NCBI RefSeq assembly: GCF_029872155.1
Contig: NZ_JARXLA010000005.1
Location: forward strand, 124,001-188,000
Direction: 5' to 3'
DNA from: Hyphomicrobium sp. D-2
GTDB lineage: Bacteria > Pseudomonadota > Alphaproteobacteria > Rhizobiales > Hyphomicrobiaceae
Length of the DNA stretch: 64,000 bases
The position numbers and the translations under genes were made by a program. Of the stretch, positions 42,867-52,561 are shown piece after piece (positions within the stretch are counted from its first letter, which is position 1; every line of letters starts with the position of its first letter). Under the pieces are notes generated by a model. That model saw only the letters and a list, made by a program, of their open reading frames with translations, made no database searches and was not told the DNA's origin.

Positions 42867-45134
42867 GTGCAGCAAGATAACGAAGCCGTGAACGCTGGGC
42901 CGAGCACCCTGGTAGTCTTTGCCGCGACGACTTTCCTCTCCGCATTTCTGCTGTTTGCCATTCAGCCGGTGTTTGCGAAGATGGTGCTGCCGGTTCTGGG
43001 CGGCTCGTCTTCCGTTTGGGCGGTGGCGCTGCTGTTCTTCCAGTCGGCGCTGCTCGCGGGCTATCTTTATGCGCATCTGCTGATCCGCAACGTACCTTCG
43101 GCCTCAACCGGCTTTGTGCATCTGGCGGTCGCGCTGCTGGCGCTGCTGGTGCTGCCGATCAGCTTGCCGGAAGGCTGGAACGAGCCGCCGCCCGGAAATC
43201 CATATCTCTGGCAACTCGGATTGTTCACTGTTGCAGTGGGCCTGCCGTTTTTTGCCGTGGCGGCGAATGCGCCGTTGCTGCAGGCATGGTTTGCGCGCTC
43301 CGGTCATCCGCACGCCACCGATCCCTATTTTCTTTATGGCGCTTCAAATCTCGGCAGTCTCATTGCGCTGCTGGGATATCCGTTTCTGCTTGAGCCGACC
43401 TTCGGCCTGACGGCGCTGAGCGAATATTGGACGATCCTTTACGGCGTGCTGATCGTTGCCATTGGCTTGTGTTTTCTGCTGGTGCGCCGCCGGGCCGGCA
43501 CTCTGGAAGTGAAGCAGCAGACCGCGGCGGAAGATGCAGGGGCTGCGCCGGGCTGGCGCGAGCGGGCAGCATGGTGCGGGCTGGCTATGATTCCGGCCGC
43601 GCTGCTGACCGCTTTCACCACCCACATCACCACCGACGTCGCATCCGCGCCGCTGCTATGGGTGCTGCCGCTGGCGCTCTACCTGCTCACGTATGTGATC
43701 GCGTTTCAGACGCGCCTGCCGCTGCCAATGTGGCTGCTGCTGCCATTGCAGTTCGGCGTCGTTGTGTTTGCCTTGCTGGAGCTGTCGCAGACCAAGCACG
43801 ACACATGGACCCTGACCAGCGTGGCGGGGCTGGCCGCGTTTTTCCTTGCCGCGCTGGTGGCGCATCGCACGCTGTTTCTCAACCGTCCGAAAGCGCACTA
43901 CCTCACCGAGTTTTATCTCTGGATGTCGTTTGGCGGTGTGCTCGGCGGCCTGTTCGCAGCACTGATAGCGCCGCAGCTTTTTTCCGAGGTGGTTGAGTAT
44001 CCGTTGCTAATTGCGCTTTCGCTGGCGTGCCGTCCGGGCGTTTTCACGACGCGTACCACACTGGTGCGAGAGCTGGTCTGGCTGCTGGGAATCTTCATCG
44101 TCGGCGCTGTGATCATCAATCACGTGCCGATCTGGCTCATCATGAACGGATACGAATTTGGTGAGTGGGGCGTGACGCCTGTTGTCGCGCTGGTATTTGC
44201 AGCTGCCGCGTTTTTGTTCTGGCGCTATCGGGCACGCCAGCTCGTTGCCGTGCTGCTGCTGTTTACGGTTGTGGCAATTCTGCCGTCGGCGGTGAAACGC
44301 GGCAATGCGCAGCGCAGCTATTACGGCGTTTACCGCGTCGCGCAGTCCGAGGATGCCGAGTTCAATGTGTTTACGCATGGAACGACGCTGCATGGCGCGC
44401 AGCGCATTCGCGATTTCAAGGGCAACACCGTCGCCGATGTGACGCCTGGCACGTATTATTATCCGGGCAGCCCCATGGCCAAGTCGGTTCAGATTGCCCA
44501 GGCCAAGATGGACGAGTTGGGCGAGACTGGCCGCTTCGGCGTGGTTGGCCTCGGCGCCGGTTCACTGGCCTGCTATTCGCGCAAGCATGAGCAGTGGCGC
44601 TTCTTCGAAATTGATCCGCTGGTGGTCGATATCGCGTCGAAGTCGGGGCACTTCACGTTTCTTTCGAACTGTCAGCCGCACTTCGACGGCGTGGTGGGCG
44701 ATGCCCGCCTGACGCTGGAGAAGGAGCCCGACCACAGCTTCGATCTTCTGATCATCGATGCATTCACGTCAGACGCGGTGCCGGTTCACCTGATGACGGC
44801 GGAGGCGCTGCAACTCTATGCCCGCAAGCTGACCGACAACGGCGTGGTCGTCCTGCATATCTCCAACCGCTATCTTGATCTGGAAGCGGTGCTGGGGGCC
44901 ACTTTGCCGCTGGTGCCGGAATTAAAGGGACTGATCGTTTCGGATGACGATGCCGATGGCACCTATGCCCAGAATTCGTCCACGGTTGCCGTTTTTGCCA
45001 AAGATACGCTGGCACTTGATCCCTATCGGGCGCTACCCGGGGCGCAGGACTTCCACGAAGGCAACGTTTCGGCCTGGACCGACGATGCATCGGATATCCT
45101 GGGGCCGTTTCTGTCGCAGCGGAAACGTTTCTGA
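42867..45134 (+). CDS. Fused MFS-like membrane domain and spermidine-synthase-like domain
   Basis: The 755-residue protein combines about a dozen transmembrane helices (about residues 10-510) with a soluble C-terminal spermidine-synthase-like Rossmann domain (about 540-740). The latter has VVGLGAGSLACYS, FFEIDPLVVDIASKS, the acidic patch VVGDARLTL and FDLLIIDAFTSDAVP. Such fusions are annotated as fused MFS/spermidine synthase and are common in proteobacteria; the true substrate is unknown, and the aminopropyl acceptor site need not be conserved. I start at the GTG at 42867, which has GAGGGA six bases upstream. A TTG at 42762 would overlap the divergent ruvX control region. Confidence 0.87.
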   Translation: MQQDNEAVNAGPSTLVVFAATTFLSAFLLFAIQPVFAKMVLPVLGGSSSVWAVALLFFQSALLAGYLYAHLLIRNVPSASTGFVHLAVALLALLVLPISLPEGWNEPPPGNPYLWQLGLFTVAVGLPFFAVAANAPLLQAWFARSGHPHATDPYFLYGASNLGSLIALLGYPFLLEPTFGLTALSEYWTILYGVLIVAIGLCFLLVRRRAGTLEVKQQTAAEDAGAAPGWRERAAWCGLAMIPAALLTAFTTHITTDVASAPLLWVLPLALYLLTYVIAFQTRLPLPMWLLLPLQFGVVVFALLELSQTKHDTWTLTSVAGLAAFFLAALVAHRTLFLNRPKAHYLTEFYLWMSFGGVLGGLFAALIAPQLFSEVVEYPLLIALSLACRPGVFTTRTTLVRELVWLLGIFIVGAVIINHVPIWLIMNGYEFGEWGVTPVVALVFAAAAFLFWRYRARQLVAVLLLFTVVAILPSAVKRGNAQRSYYGVYRVAQSEDAEFNVFTHGTTLHGAQRIRDFKGNTVADVTPGTYYYPGSPMAKSVQIAQAKMDELGETGRFGVVGLGAGSLACYSRKHEQWRFFEIDPLVVDIASKSGHFTFLSNCQPHFDGVVGDARLTLEKEPDHSFDLLIIDAFTSDAVPVHLMTAEALQLYARKLTDNGVVVLHISNRYLDLEAVLGATLPLVPELKGLIVSDDDADGTYAQNSSTVAVFAKDTLALDPYRALPGAQDFHEGNVSAWTDDASDILGPFLSQRKRF

Positions 45135-45241
45135 GCGCAATCGGGGGCAGGCGTGACGGTTAAGTTGCGCGTCTCCGCGCGCGGGGCTAAGAGTGCGGGC
45201 GCTTGCAACCCGAGCGACGTTCAACATACCGGCGAGGAGCC

Positions 45242-45529
45242 ATGCGGGTCGACGAGACGACGGTCCGGCGCATTGCGCGCCTGGCGCGCATCAAGATTTC
45301 CAATGAGGATGCCAAATCTCTGGAGGGTGAACTCTCCGGCATCCTGGATTGGGCCGAAGAACTGAATGGGGCTGACACAACCACTGTCGAGCCAATGACG
45401 CGCGTTGTGCCCATCGAGCTGAAAAAGCGCGTGGACGAAATCACCGACGGCAACATCGCCGATGACATCGTGAAGAATGCGCCGATGGTCGAAGACCATT
45501 ATTTCGTGGTGCCCAAGGTGGTGGAGTAG
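45242..45529 (+). CDS. gatC: Aspartyl/glutamyl-tRNA amidotransferase subunit C
   Basis: GatC is the small scaffold of the GatCAB complex, which converts Glu-tRNA(Gln) and Asp-tRNA(Asn) to the amide forms. The 95-residue protein has the pattern [20 protein letters not shown], then [13 protein letters not shown] and the C-terminal [27 protein letters not shown]. The ATG at 45242 is preceded by GAGGAG; the longer frame to 45203 is not supported. The stop lies eight bases before gatA, so the two are cotranscribed. Confidence 0.96.
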   Translation: MRVDETTVRRIARLARIKISNEDAKSLEGELSGILDWAEELNGADTTTVEPMTRVVPIELKKRVDEITDGNIADDIVKNAPMVEDHYFVVPKVVE

Positions 45530-45537
45530 CGATAACC

Positions 45538-47040
45538 GTGACGGATCTTACCAAGCTCACCATCGCCGAAGCGCGCGACAAGCTGCGCAAAAAAGAAGTG
45601 TCGGCAACGGAACTGACGCAGGCGTTCATCGACGCCATTGAAGTCGCGAATCCGCAACTCAATGCGTACGTGCGGACCACGCCCGAACTGGCGCTGAAGC
45701 AGGCCGAGGAAAGCGACCGGCGCTTGAAGTCCGGCGATGCGCGCCCGCTTGAGGGGCTGCCGCTCGGCAACAAGGATCTGTTCTGCACCAAGGATGTGGA
45801 AACGACCGCCTGCTCGAAAATTCTTGAAGGCTTCACTCCGACATACAGATCGACGGTCGGTTCCAATCTGTGGAACGCGGGCGCCGTGATGCTCGGCAAG
45901 CTCAACTGCGATGAGTTCGCGATGGGCTCCTCGAACGAGACCAGCGCTTACGGACCGGTGGTTTCGCCGTGGCGTCGTGCCGGTGCCGATGGCCAGCTCA
46001 CCTCGGAAAATCTGGTGCCGGGTGGCTCGTCGGGCGGTTCGTCCGCTGCCGTTGCCGCTGATCTTTGCCTTGGTGCAACCGCAACCGATACCGGCGGCTC
46101 CATTCGCCAGCCAGCGGCGCTGACCGGCACTGTCGGCATCAAGCCAACCTACGGGCGCTGCTCGCGCTGGGGCATCGTCGCGTTTGCGTCATCGCTGGAT
46201 CAGGCCGGACCGCTGGCCAAGACGGTGCGCGATGCCGCGATCATGCTGCGCTCAATGGCCAGCCATGACCCGAAGGATTCTACCTCGGTTGAAACGCCGG
46301 TGCCCGACTATGAGCTCGCGCTTGCGCAGGGCGTAAAGGGGCTGCGCGTCGGCGTGCCGAAGGAATATCGCGTTGAAGGCATGTCGCCGGATATCGAGCG
46401 TCTCTGGCAGGAAGGCATCGAGTGGCTGAAGGCCGCTGGCGCCACCATCCATGAGGTATCGCTGCCGCATACGAAATTTGCACTACCAACCTATTATGTC
46501 GTGGCGCCCGCTGAGGCTTCTTCAAACCTCGCCCGTTACGATGGCGTGCGCTATGGCCTGCGTGTCGAGGGCAAAGATCTCATCGACATGTATGAAAACT
46601 CGCGCGCTGCCGGCTTCGGCAAGGAAGTGCAGCGGCGTGTGCTAATCGGCACCTATGTGCTGTCGGCCGGTTATTATGACGCCTACTACCTCAAGGCGCA
46701 GAAAGTGCGCACGCTGATCAAGCGCGACTTCGACGACGCGTGGCAGTCGGTTGATGTGCTGCTGACCCCGACGACGCCGACGCCGGCCTTCAAGATCGGC
46801 GAAAAGCTGGATGATCCGATGGCCATGTATGCGCAGGACATCTTCACCGTTACGGTGAACATGGCTGGCCTGCCTGGCATTTCGGTGCCCGCTGGTATTT
46901 CGGTCGATGGTCTGCCGCTCGGCCTGCAGCTCATCGGTAAACCTTTCGATGAAGCGACGCTGTTCCGTGCCGCGCAGGTGATCGAGGATGCTGCAGGGCA
47001 CTTCAGGGTGCCGCAGCGCTGGTGGGAAACGGCGCGCTAA
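45538..47040 (+). CDS. gatA: Aspartyl/glutamyl-tRNA amidotransferase subunit A
   Basis: GatA is the glutaminase subunit of GatCAB, releasing ammonia for the kinase/transferase subunit GatB. It belongs to the amidase-signature family with the Lys-Ser-Ser catalytic triad visible: the Lys in LGNKDLFCT, the cis-Ser in [15 protein letters not shown] and the nucleophile Ser in [10 protein letters not shown]. The length of 500 residues is normal. Start is GTG, eight bases after gatC. Its partner gatB lies 1.65 kb downstream, separated by a chorismate mutase, a small membrane protein and a bactofilin. Confidence 0.97.
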   Translation: MTDLTKLTIAEARDKLRKKEVSATELTQAFIDAIEVANPQLNAYVRTTPELALKQAEESDRRLKSGDARPLEGLPLGNKDLFCTKDVETTACSKILEGFTPTYRSTVGSNLWNAGAVMLGKLNCDEFAMGSSNETSAYGPVVSPWRRAGADGQLTSENLVPGGSSGGSSAAVAADLCLGATATDTGGSIRQPAALTGTVGIKPTYGRCSRWGIVAFASSLDQAGPLAKTVRDAAIMLRSMASHDPKDSTSVETPVPDYELALAQGVKGLRVGVPKEYRVEGMSPDIERLWQEGIEWLKAAGATIHEVSLPHTKFALPTYYVVAPAEASSNLARYDGVRYGLRVEGKDLIDMYENSRAAGFGKEVQRRVLIGTYVLSAGYYDAYYLKAQKVRTLIKRDFDDAWQSVDVLLTPTTPTPAFKIGEKLDDPMAMYAQDIFTVTVNMAGLPGISVPAGISVDGLPLGLQLIGKPFDEATLFRAAQVIEDAAGHFRVPQRWWETAR

Positions 47041-47079
47041 CGGCAAACAGACAACGCGACAGCAGCGGGAGCAGATGAC

Positions 47080-47421
47080 ATGGGTGGGCGTCAGCCGCAG
47101 GAATGCACGTCGATGGCCGAGGTGCGCGATGAGATCGATCGCCTCGATCGCGAACTCGTGGATCTGATCTCGCAGCGCTTTGGCTTTGTCGATCGCGCCT
47201 GGCAGCTGAAGGCCAATCCGGCCGAAGCCTACGTGCCGTGGCGCATTCAGCAGGTCATCGACAAGGTGCGCGCCCACGCCAACGACAAGGGTCTGCCGCC
47301 GGAGCTGACCGAAGCGCTGTGGCGGCAGATGATCGGCTGGTTCGTGCAGTATGAGGAAGAGAAGCTGCGCCGGCAGATGGAAGGCAACGGCGGGGGCAGC
47401 GCTGACGCCAGCAATCCGTGA
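47080..47421 (+). CDS. Chorismate mutase (AroQ type)
   Basis: This 113-residue all-helical protein has the AroQ chorismate mutase layout: EVRDEIDRLDRELVDLISQRFGFVDRAWQLK for helix 1, with its catalytic Arg and Lys region, then YVPWRIQQVIDKVRAHANDKGL. Chorismate to prephenate is the first step to Phe and Tyr. A longer C-terminal helix ends in a Gly-rich tail. A related function as an isochorismate-pyruvate lyase (salicylate) is possible because PchB has the same fold, and no pheA or tyrA gene accompanies it. It starts 39 bases after gatA. Confidence 0.88.
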   Translation: MGGRQPQECTSMAEVRDEIDRLDRELVDLISQRFGFVDRAWQLKANPAEAYVPWRIQQVIDKVRAHANDKGLPPELTEALWRQMIGWFVQYEEEKLRRQMEGNGGGSADASNP

Positions 47422-47457
47422 CTCGGCGCGGGTACGACGCTGGGTTGCCGGATCGCA

Positions 47458-47657
47458 TGGCGCATGCGCCGGCTCTCGGCAGGCACCCACGCCGGTTCTC
47501 CGAAGCTTCTCGCCACGCGAGTCCGCAGGAATAGTTTGCTGTTCGGCTTCGGCACGGAATGGTAACAGGGCGCAAGGCGCCCCGGCGCGTGCGCCGGCCA
47601 TCTACCGGTACCATGTCGGTTGAACGAAGTTTCTCGCAGCTTGAGTCCGCAGGAATA
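47458..47657. repeat. Imperfect duplicated segment of about 75 bp
   Basis: Two copies (47458-47533 and 47584-47657) share GCGC(A/G)TGCGCCGGC at the left end and the exact 15-mer GAGTCCGCAGGAATA at the right (47519-47533, 47643-47657), with partial similarity such as CGAAG-TTCTCG between. The right copy supplies the AGGA ribosome site of the next gene. It is not a palindrome and not seen elsewhere in the window. Confidence 0.65.
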
Positions 47658-47661
47658 AAAA

Positions 47662-47952
47662 ATGGAAATCGTCGCGTTCGATCCGGTCACCTTGCTCAAG
47701 CTGGCGCTGCTGAATCCGGTGGTGATTGTCGTCGCGGTGATGATGGGCCGCCGCTGTGACCAGTGGCAGAAACTGATCCTGGCCGGGTTTGTGGCTGCCA
47801 TCGCCGGTTTCGCGGTTTATTGGCTGGCAGCAGCGGTGGGCCTGCTGCCCATCCACGCGCTGGGTGGAGAAGCGGCGCTGCTGACGGTGCAATTCGTGGC
47901 CGGCCTCGCCTGGGCGGCGCTGGGCTACTGGATCGCCCGGCGCAAAGCCTGA
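47662..47952 (+). CDS. Small membrane protein of unknown function
   Basis: The 96-residue protein has three likely transmembrane helices (about 10-28, 38-60 and 68-90) and a basic C-terminus (ARRKA). It starts five bases after the direct repeat copy, using its AGGA as ribosome site. I do not recognise a named family, but similarly sized membrane proteins are common in Hyphomicrobiales. The frame, ribosome site and helices support a real gene. It stands between the chorismate mutase and bactofilin genes. Confidence 0.75.
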   Translation: MEIVAFDPVTLLKLALLNPVVIVVAVMMGRRCDQWQKLILAGFVAAIAGFAVYWLAAAVGLLPIHALGGEAALLTVQFVAGLAWAALGYWIARRKA

Positions 47953-48100
47953 AGGCCTCTGACGGCTCCGTCGTCCGCTATATCCGTGTATCTGCGGGTG
48001 TTAACCAGCGCTGATATTTGTCAGCGCGCTTTCTCGCGCGGCGGACGGGGCTGCCCGAAAAGCGCCACGCCACTCCGGCTAGCTTTTGAATGATCTGGCT

Positions 48101-48136
48101 GCTTCCCGGAAAAGCGGTTCCCACTTTTCCGGAAGC
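48101..48136. repeat. Intergenic palindrome of Hyphomicrobiales type
   Basis: GCTTCCCGGAAAAG and CTTTTCCGGAAGC form 13-bp arms with a one-base bulge, flanking a 10-base loop. The CCGGAAAAGCGG theme recurs as an intergenic palindrome in many Hyphomicrobiales genomes. Only this copy is in the window. Confidence 0.6.
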
Positions 48137-48224
48137 CATTTATGGTGCCGCCTAAAAACGATGCACGGGCGTAACAAAGCTCGGGCAGACGTCGGGGACG
48201 AGTGTTCATTCGGGGTATTGCGTC

Positions 48225-48665
48225 ATGATGAACCTGACTGCGGGGCGGCGCCGCTCTGCCGGCTCGCTGCTCATTCAGCGGGCTGTGACCATCATCGGGT
48301 CACTGACGCTCGATGGCCAGATCACAATCGAAGGCACCGTCGATGGCGAAGTGCGCTGCCGGGAACTCATCATCATTGAGCGCGGCGATGTAGGCGGCAT
48401 TGTCGTCGCTGACCGCGTTGTTGTACGCGGGGAATGCTCAGGCACCATCTACACCAACGAACTGGTGCTGTGCGCCGGCTGCCATGTCGAAGGGCACATC
48501 TATCACCGCAAGCTGGTGCTTGAGGAAGGGTGCTATTTCGAGGGCAAATCGCGCCGCCATCCCGATCCGTTCTCGCTCGCGCCGGAGCCGCTGGAGATCG
48601 TTGAGGATGATCGCGCCTTTCTGACCGGCCCGCAGCCGCTTGCCCTGCGCGACGCGGTGGGATAA
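48225..48665 (+). CDS. Bactofilin family cytoskeletal protein
   Basis: Bactofilins polymerise without nucleotides into membrane-associated filaments that localise cell-wall or polar machinery. The 146-residue protein has the right-handed beta-helix core (about 20-110) with recurring short strands: [40 protein letters not shown] and [21 protein letters not shown]. Flanking unstructured tails are typical. The start ATG at 48225 could equally be the next Met. It is 25 bases upstream of gatB, so the two may be cotranscribed, an arrangement with no obvious functional logic. Confidence 0.88.
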   Translation: MMNLTAGRRRSAGSLLIQRAVTIIGSLTLDGQITIEGTVDGEVRCRELIIIERGDVGGIVVADRVVVRGECSGTIYTNELVLCAGCHVEGHIYHRKLVLEEGCYFEGKSRRHPDPFSLAPEPLEIVEDDRAFLTGPQPLALRDAVG

Positions 48666-48690
48666 CGAGGGCGCTGGCAAGGAGTTACCC

Positions 48691-50169
48691 ATGCAGGAAT
48701 CGGCTACCGCCAGCAATCCAAAGAATTTGATCGAGGGCGCCACGGGCAAGTGGGAGGTCGTTATCGGCCTCGAAGTGCATGCCCAGGTGGCGTCGAAGTC
48801 GAAACTGTTCTCCGGTGCAGCCACCGCCTTCGGCGCTGAGCCCAACAGCCATGTGTCGCTGGTGGATGCGGCCATGCCGGGCATGCTGCCGGTGATCAAC
48901 GCGGAGTGCATCGCACAGGCGGTGCGCACGGGACTTGGTCTCAACGCGAAAATCAATCTGAAGAGCGTTTTCGACCGCAAGAACTATTTCTATCCGGATC
49001 TGCCGCAGGGCTATCAGATCAGCCAGTTCAAGCAGCCGATCGTCGGCGAGGGCGAGATCGAGATCGATGCTGACGGCGAGACGCTGACGATCGGCATCGA
49101 GCGCCTGCATCTTGAGCAGGACGCCGGCAAGTCCGTGCACGATCAGCATCCGGATTATTCCTACGTCGATCTCAACCGTTCCGGCGTTGCGCTGATGGAG
49201 ATCGTGTCGAAGCCCGAGATGCGCTCCTCCAGGCAGGCGCAGGCTTACGTCACCAAGCTGCGCACCATTCTGCGTTACCTCGGCACGTCCGATGGCGACA
49301 TGGAAAAGGGCAACCTGCGCGCGGACGTGAACGTCTCGGTGCGCAAGCCCGGCGATCAGCTCGGCACCCGCTGCGAGATCAAGAACGTCAACTCGATCCG
49401 CTTCATCGGTCAAGCGATCGAAACGGAAGCGCGGCGCCAGATCGACATTCTGGAAGCTGGCGGCAAGATCGATCAGGAAACGCGGCTGTTCGATCCCGGC
49501 AAGGGTGAGACGCGCTCGATGCGCTCCAAGGAAGAAGCGCACGACTATCGCTACTTCCCCGACCCCGATCTGCTTCCGCTTGAGCTGACGATGGATTTCG
49601 TCGGCGAGCTTGAGGCGTCGCTGCCGGAGCTGCCGGACGCAAAGAAGCAGCGCTTCACGCAGGAGTTCGGCCTCAGCGACTACGACGCGACTGTTCTGGT
49701 CGCCGAGCGCGCTTCGGCTGACTACTTCGAAGCTGTAGCCTCAGGCCGCGATGGCAAGGTTGCTGCGAACTGGGTCATCAACGAGTTGTTCGGCCGCCTG
49801 AACAAGGAAGGCAAGGACATCGCCGACTCGCCGGTTTCCGCTTCCCAGCTCGGCGCGATCGTCGATCTCATTTCGTCCAACACCATCTCGGGTAAGATCG
49901 CCAAGGATCTGTTCGAGATCGTGTGGTCGGAGGGTGGTGATCCGGCCGAGATCGTCGAAGCGCGCGGCATGAAGCAGGTGACCGACACCGGCGCGATTGA
50001 GAAGGCTGTCGATGAAATCATCGCGGCAAACCCTGACAAGGTGGAGCAAGCCAAGGCCAAGCCGACGATGATCGGCTGGTTTGTCGGCCAAGTGATGAAG
50101 GTCTCCGGCGGCAAGGCCAATCCGCAGGCCGTCAACGAGATCCTGAAGCAGAAGCTCGGTATTGAATAA
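48691..50169 (+). CDS. gatB: Aspartyl/glutamyl-tRNA amidotransferase subunit B
   Basis: GatB is the kinase and amidotransferase subunit of GatCAB. Characteristic blocks are [13 protein letters not shown] at the N-terminus, [29 protein letters not shown] and [21 protein letters not shown], then a helical domain and the C-terminal YqeY-like tail [16 protein letters not shown]. The ATG at 48691 has AAGGAG upstream; the frame to 48640 is not needed. The length is 492 residues. It is separated from gatCA, so assembly of the complex relies on two transcripts. Confidence 0.97.
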   Translation: MQESATASNPKNLIEGATGKWEVVIGLEVHAQVASKSKLFSGAATAFGAEPNSHVSLVDAAMPGMLPVINAECIAQAVRTGLGLNAKINLKSVFDRKNYFYPDLPQGYQISQFKQPIVGEGEIEIDADGETLTIGIERLHLEQDAGKSVHDQHPDYSYVDLNRSGVALMEIVSKPEMRSSRQAQAYVTKLRTILRYLGTSDGDMEKGNLRADVNVSVRKPGDQLGTRCEIKNVNSIRFIGQAIETEARRQIDILEAGGKIDQETRLFDPGKGETRSMRSKEEAHDYRYFPDPDLLPLELTMDFVGELEASLPELPDAKKQRFTQEFGLSDYDATVLVAERASADYFEAVASGRDGKVAANWVINELFGRLNKEGKDIADSPVSASQLGAIVDLISSNTISGKIAKDLFEIVWSEGGDPAEIVEARGMKQVTDTGAIEKAVDEIIAANPDKVEQAKAKPTMIGWFVGQVMKVSGGKANPQAVNEILKQKLGIE

Positions 50170-50199
50170 ATCTCACCCCTGAAGGGTTGAGGCTGATTA

Positions 50200-50240
50200 G
50201 CGATGGCAAGGCTTATACGCCGATGCCATCGCTTCTTCCT
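50200..50240 (+). terminator. Possible terminator after gatB
   Basis: The arms GCGATGGCA (50200-50208) and TGCCATCGC (50224-50232) form a perfect 9-bp stem with a 15-base loop. The following TTCTTCCTG is only moderately T-rich, so termination efficiency is uncertain. Confidence 0.45.
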
Positions 50241-50370
50241 GCTGCATAGAAGGTTTTGTTACGTCTCGCCGCCGTAGCGTTTTGCTAAGCGCGCGCCGCT
50301 TGATGGGCATCCGGATCAATCAGATCAGCATCGGTGTGTTCGCGCGTGGCATCCACGTGGGCGAGGCGCC

Positions 50371-51708
50371 ATGCAGCACAGCACCGTAAAGTCCGTCGCA
50401 TCCGGTTCTTCATCCGGCACACGCTCAGGCGCCGGACAGATCGGCATGGCAGCCGCTGTCTCGATCGGCATCGGCGGCATGGTCGGGGCCGGTATTTTCT
50501 CCATCCTCGGTGTAGTTGCGGAAGCCGCTGGCAACGCGATGTGGGCGGCGTTCGCAATCGGCGGCGTTGTGGCGCTGCTCTCCACTTACTCTTATGCCAA
50601 GCTGGGCACGCGTTATCCGTCAGCCGGCGGCGCAGTCAGCTTTCTGGTTGTCGGATATGGCGACGGCGTGTTCGTCGGCGGCCTCAACCTGTTCATGTGG
50701 GCCGGATACATTATCTCGCTGGCTCTCTATGCGATGGCGTTCGGCAATTACGCCGCCACTTTCATTTCCACAACGCCCGATCCCGTGCTGATCAAAGGCT
50801 TGGCCATCGCTTCAGTGCTGCTGGTGACACTGCTGAACGCGTTTGGCGCCAAGGTGATGGGGCGGGGCGAAACCATCATCGTCGGCATCAAGCTGGCGAT
50901 CCTCATCCTATTCTCTGTCATCGGACTGTATTTCGTGAAGGGAGAGAACCTCTCGCCATCGCAATGGCCGGGTCCGGAGTCGGTGCTGTTCGGCGCCGGG
51001 CTGCTGTTCATCGGCTATGAGGGCTTCGGCCTCATCACCAACACGGCAGCCGACATGCGCGATCCCAAGAAGATGCTGCCGCGTGCGCTCTATACCGCTG
51101 TGATCCTCGTCATCATTCTGTATCTGGCGGTGTCGCTCACCGTTTCGGGCAATCTCACCAACGCGGAAATCGAGCGCACGCGCGACTACGCGCTGGCTGA
51201 AGCGGCAAAGCCGTTTCTGGGTGAAACCGGCTTCCGGCTGATTGCCATCGCGGCGCTGTTGTCGACCGCGTCTGCCATCAACGCGACGCTCTTCGGCTCG
51301 GCCAACATCTGCTACATGATCGCGCGCGACGGCGAACTGCCGAAGCGGCTGTCGCAAATCGAATGGCGGCAGGCGACGGGCGGCCTTCTGTTGACGGCGG
51401 CGCTGGTGATCGTGGTGATGCTGATGTTCGATCTCGCCGGTATCGCGATGATGGGCAGCGCTGCGTTCCTGCTGCTCTATGCGGCGGTCAATGGCGGCCA
51501 TCTGCGGATACTGAAACAGACCGGCGCCAATCCCTTCATCGTCTGGCTGGCGATGCTCACCTGTCTGGCGATGTTCTGCATCCTTGCGGTCTACACCTAT
51601 CAGAAGGAGCCGGCAGCCATCATTGCCCTGGTGGGCATCGGGCTGGCGGCCTTCGCCTTCGAAGCGATCTACCGCCACTTCACCGGTCGCCGCATCAATC
51701 TGCCCTGA
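50371..51708 (+). CDS. APC family amino acid permease
   Basis: This 445-residue inner-membrane protein has 12 predicted helices and the amino acid-polyamine-organocation pattern: GIGGMVGAGIFSILG in the first helix, YPSAGGAVSFLVVGYGDG, FIGYEGFGLITNTAADMRDPKKMLPRAL and SALLSTASAINATLFGSANICYMIARDGELP. These blocks match proton-coupled amino acid transporters. The first 25 residues are hydrophilic. It lies alone between gatB and an alpha/beta hydrolase on the same strand. The substrate cannot be predicted from the sequence. Confidence 0.88.
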   Translation: MQHSTVKSVASGSSSGTRSGAGQIGMAAAVSIGIGGMVGAGIFSILGVVAEAAGNAMWAAFAIGGVVALLSTYSYAKLGTRYPSAGGAVSFLVVGYGDGVFVGGLNLFMWAGYIISLALYAMAFGNYAATFISTTPDPVLIKGLAIASVLLVTLLNAFGAKVMGRGETIIVGIKLAILILFSVIGLYFVKGENLSPSQWPGPESVLFGAGLLFIGYEGFGLITNTAADMRDPKKMLPRALYTAVILVIILYLAVSLTVSGNLTNAEIERTRDYALAEAAKPFLGETGFRLIAIAALLSTASAINATLFGSANICYMIARDGELPKRLSQIEWRQATGGLLLTAALVIVVMLMFDLAGIAMMGSAAFLLLYAAVNGGHLRILKQTGANPFIVWLAMLTCLAMFCILAVYTYQKEPAAIIALVGIGLAAFAFEAIYRHFTGRRINLP

Positions 51709-51793
51709 TTGCTTCTTTCGGCCGTGTGGAGACGCGCGCAAAAAATGGTAACCCTCTGTTGGCATGCTGCTCCAGTCACAGGGGGAACTGGGT

Positions 51794-52561
51794 ATGACCA
51801 ACACGGCGGTGCTTATTCACGGCGCTTTTTGCGGCGGCTGGTGCTTCGCGGACATGATGCCGGTGCTGCAGCAGCGCGGCTGGGAATGCCACGCGCCTGA
51901 TCTGCCCTATCACGTGCCCGGTCCGGCCCAGCCGGCCGATCCCAGGCTCGCCGAACAGAGCGTCGCCGACTACACCCGCGACATGGCTGCCTTCGTGAAG
52001 CAGTTTCCAGAGCCACCGGTGATCTTCGGCCATTCGATGGGTGGGTTGATTGCCCAGAAGCTTGCGGCGCAGGGGCTGGCCAAGGCCATTGTGCTGCTGA
52101 CGCCCGCAGCGCCCTGGGGCGTGCTGCCATCTACAACGCGGGAGATGGCGCTGGCCAAGGGCCTGATGCAGGCGTCGCCGTTCTGGAACAAGGCGCTCAA
52201 TCCTTCATTCGAAGTTGCGAAGGGTGACTCGCTGGCCAGCCTGCCGCCCGATGCGCAGCGCCGCGTGTTTGAGATGTTCAGTCCAGAGTCCGGCAAAGCG
52301 CTGTTCGAGCTGTTCTTCTGGATGTTCGATGCCGAGCGGGCGACGACGGTGGAAACGCACAAGGTGCAGTGCCCGGTGCTGGTCGTTGCGGGCGCGGACG
52401 ATCTCGTCATCTCGCCCGAAACATGCCGGGCGGTTTCAGGCCTATATGCCAATTCCACATTCCGCGAGGAGCAGGGCCGGGGGCACTTCCTGGTGATGGA
52501 GGATGGCGCTGCTGAGCTGGCAGGCCGTTGTGCCGACTGGATTGATGCCTCGGTCAAGTGA
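51794..52561 (+). CDS. Alpha/beta hydrolase
   Basis: The 255-residue cytoplasmic hydrolase has the oxyanion region LIHGAFCGGWCF, the nucleophile elbow GHSMGG (Ser81), the acid in VVAGADDLVIS and the histidine near RGHFLVMEDG. This is a normal catalytic triad order. The ATG at 51794 has GGGGGA eight bases upstream; a TTG-type longer frame from 51764 exists. The family covers esterases, lipases and haloperoxidase-like enzymes, so the substrate is unknown. A short sequence upstream, TGGTAACCCTCTG (51746-), recurs in altered form before the c-di-GMP gene at 54.15 kb. Confidence 0.88.
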   Translation: MTNTAVLIHGAFCGGWCFADMMPVLQQRGWECHAPDLPYHVPGPAQPADPRLAEQSVADYTRDMAAFVKQFPEPPVIFGHSMGGLIAQKLAAQGLAKAIVLLTPAAPWGVLPSTTREMALAKGLMQASPFWNKALNPSFEVAKGDSLASLPPDAQRRVFEMFSPESGKALFELFFWMFDAERATTVETHKVQCPVLVVAGADDLVISPETCRAVSGLYANSTFREEQGRGHFLVMEDGAAELAGRCADWIDASVK

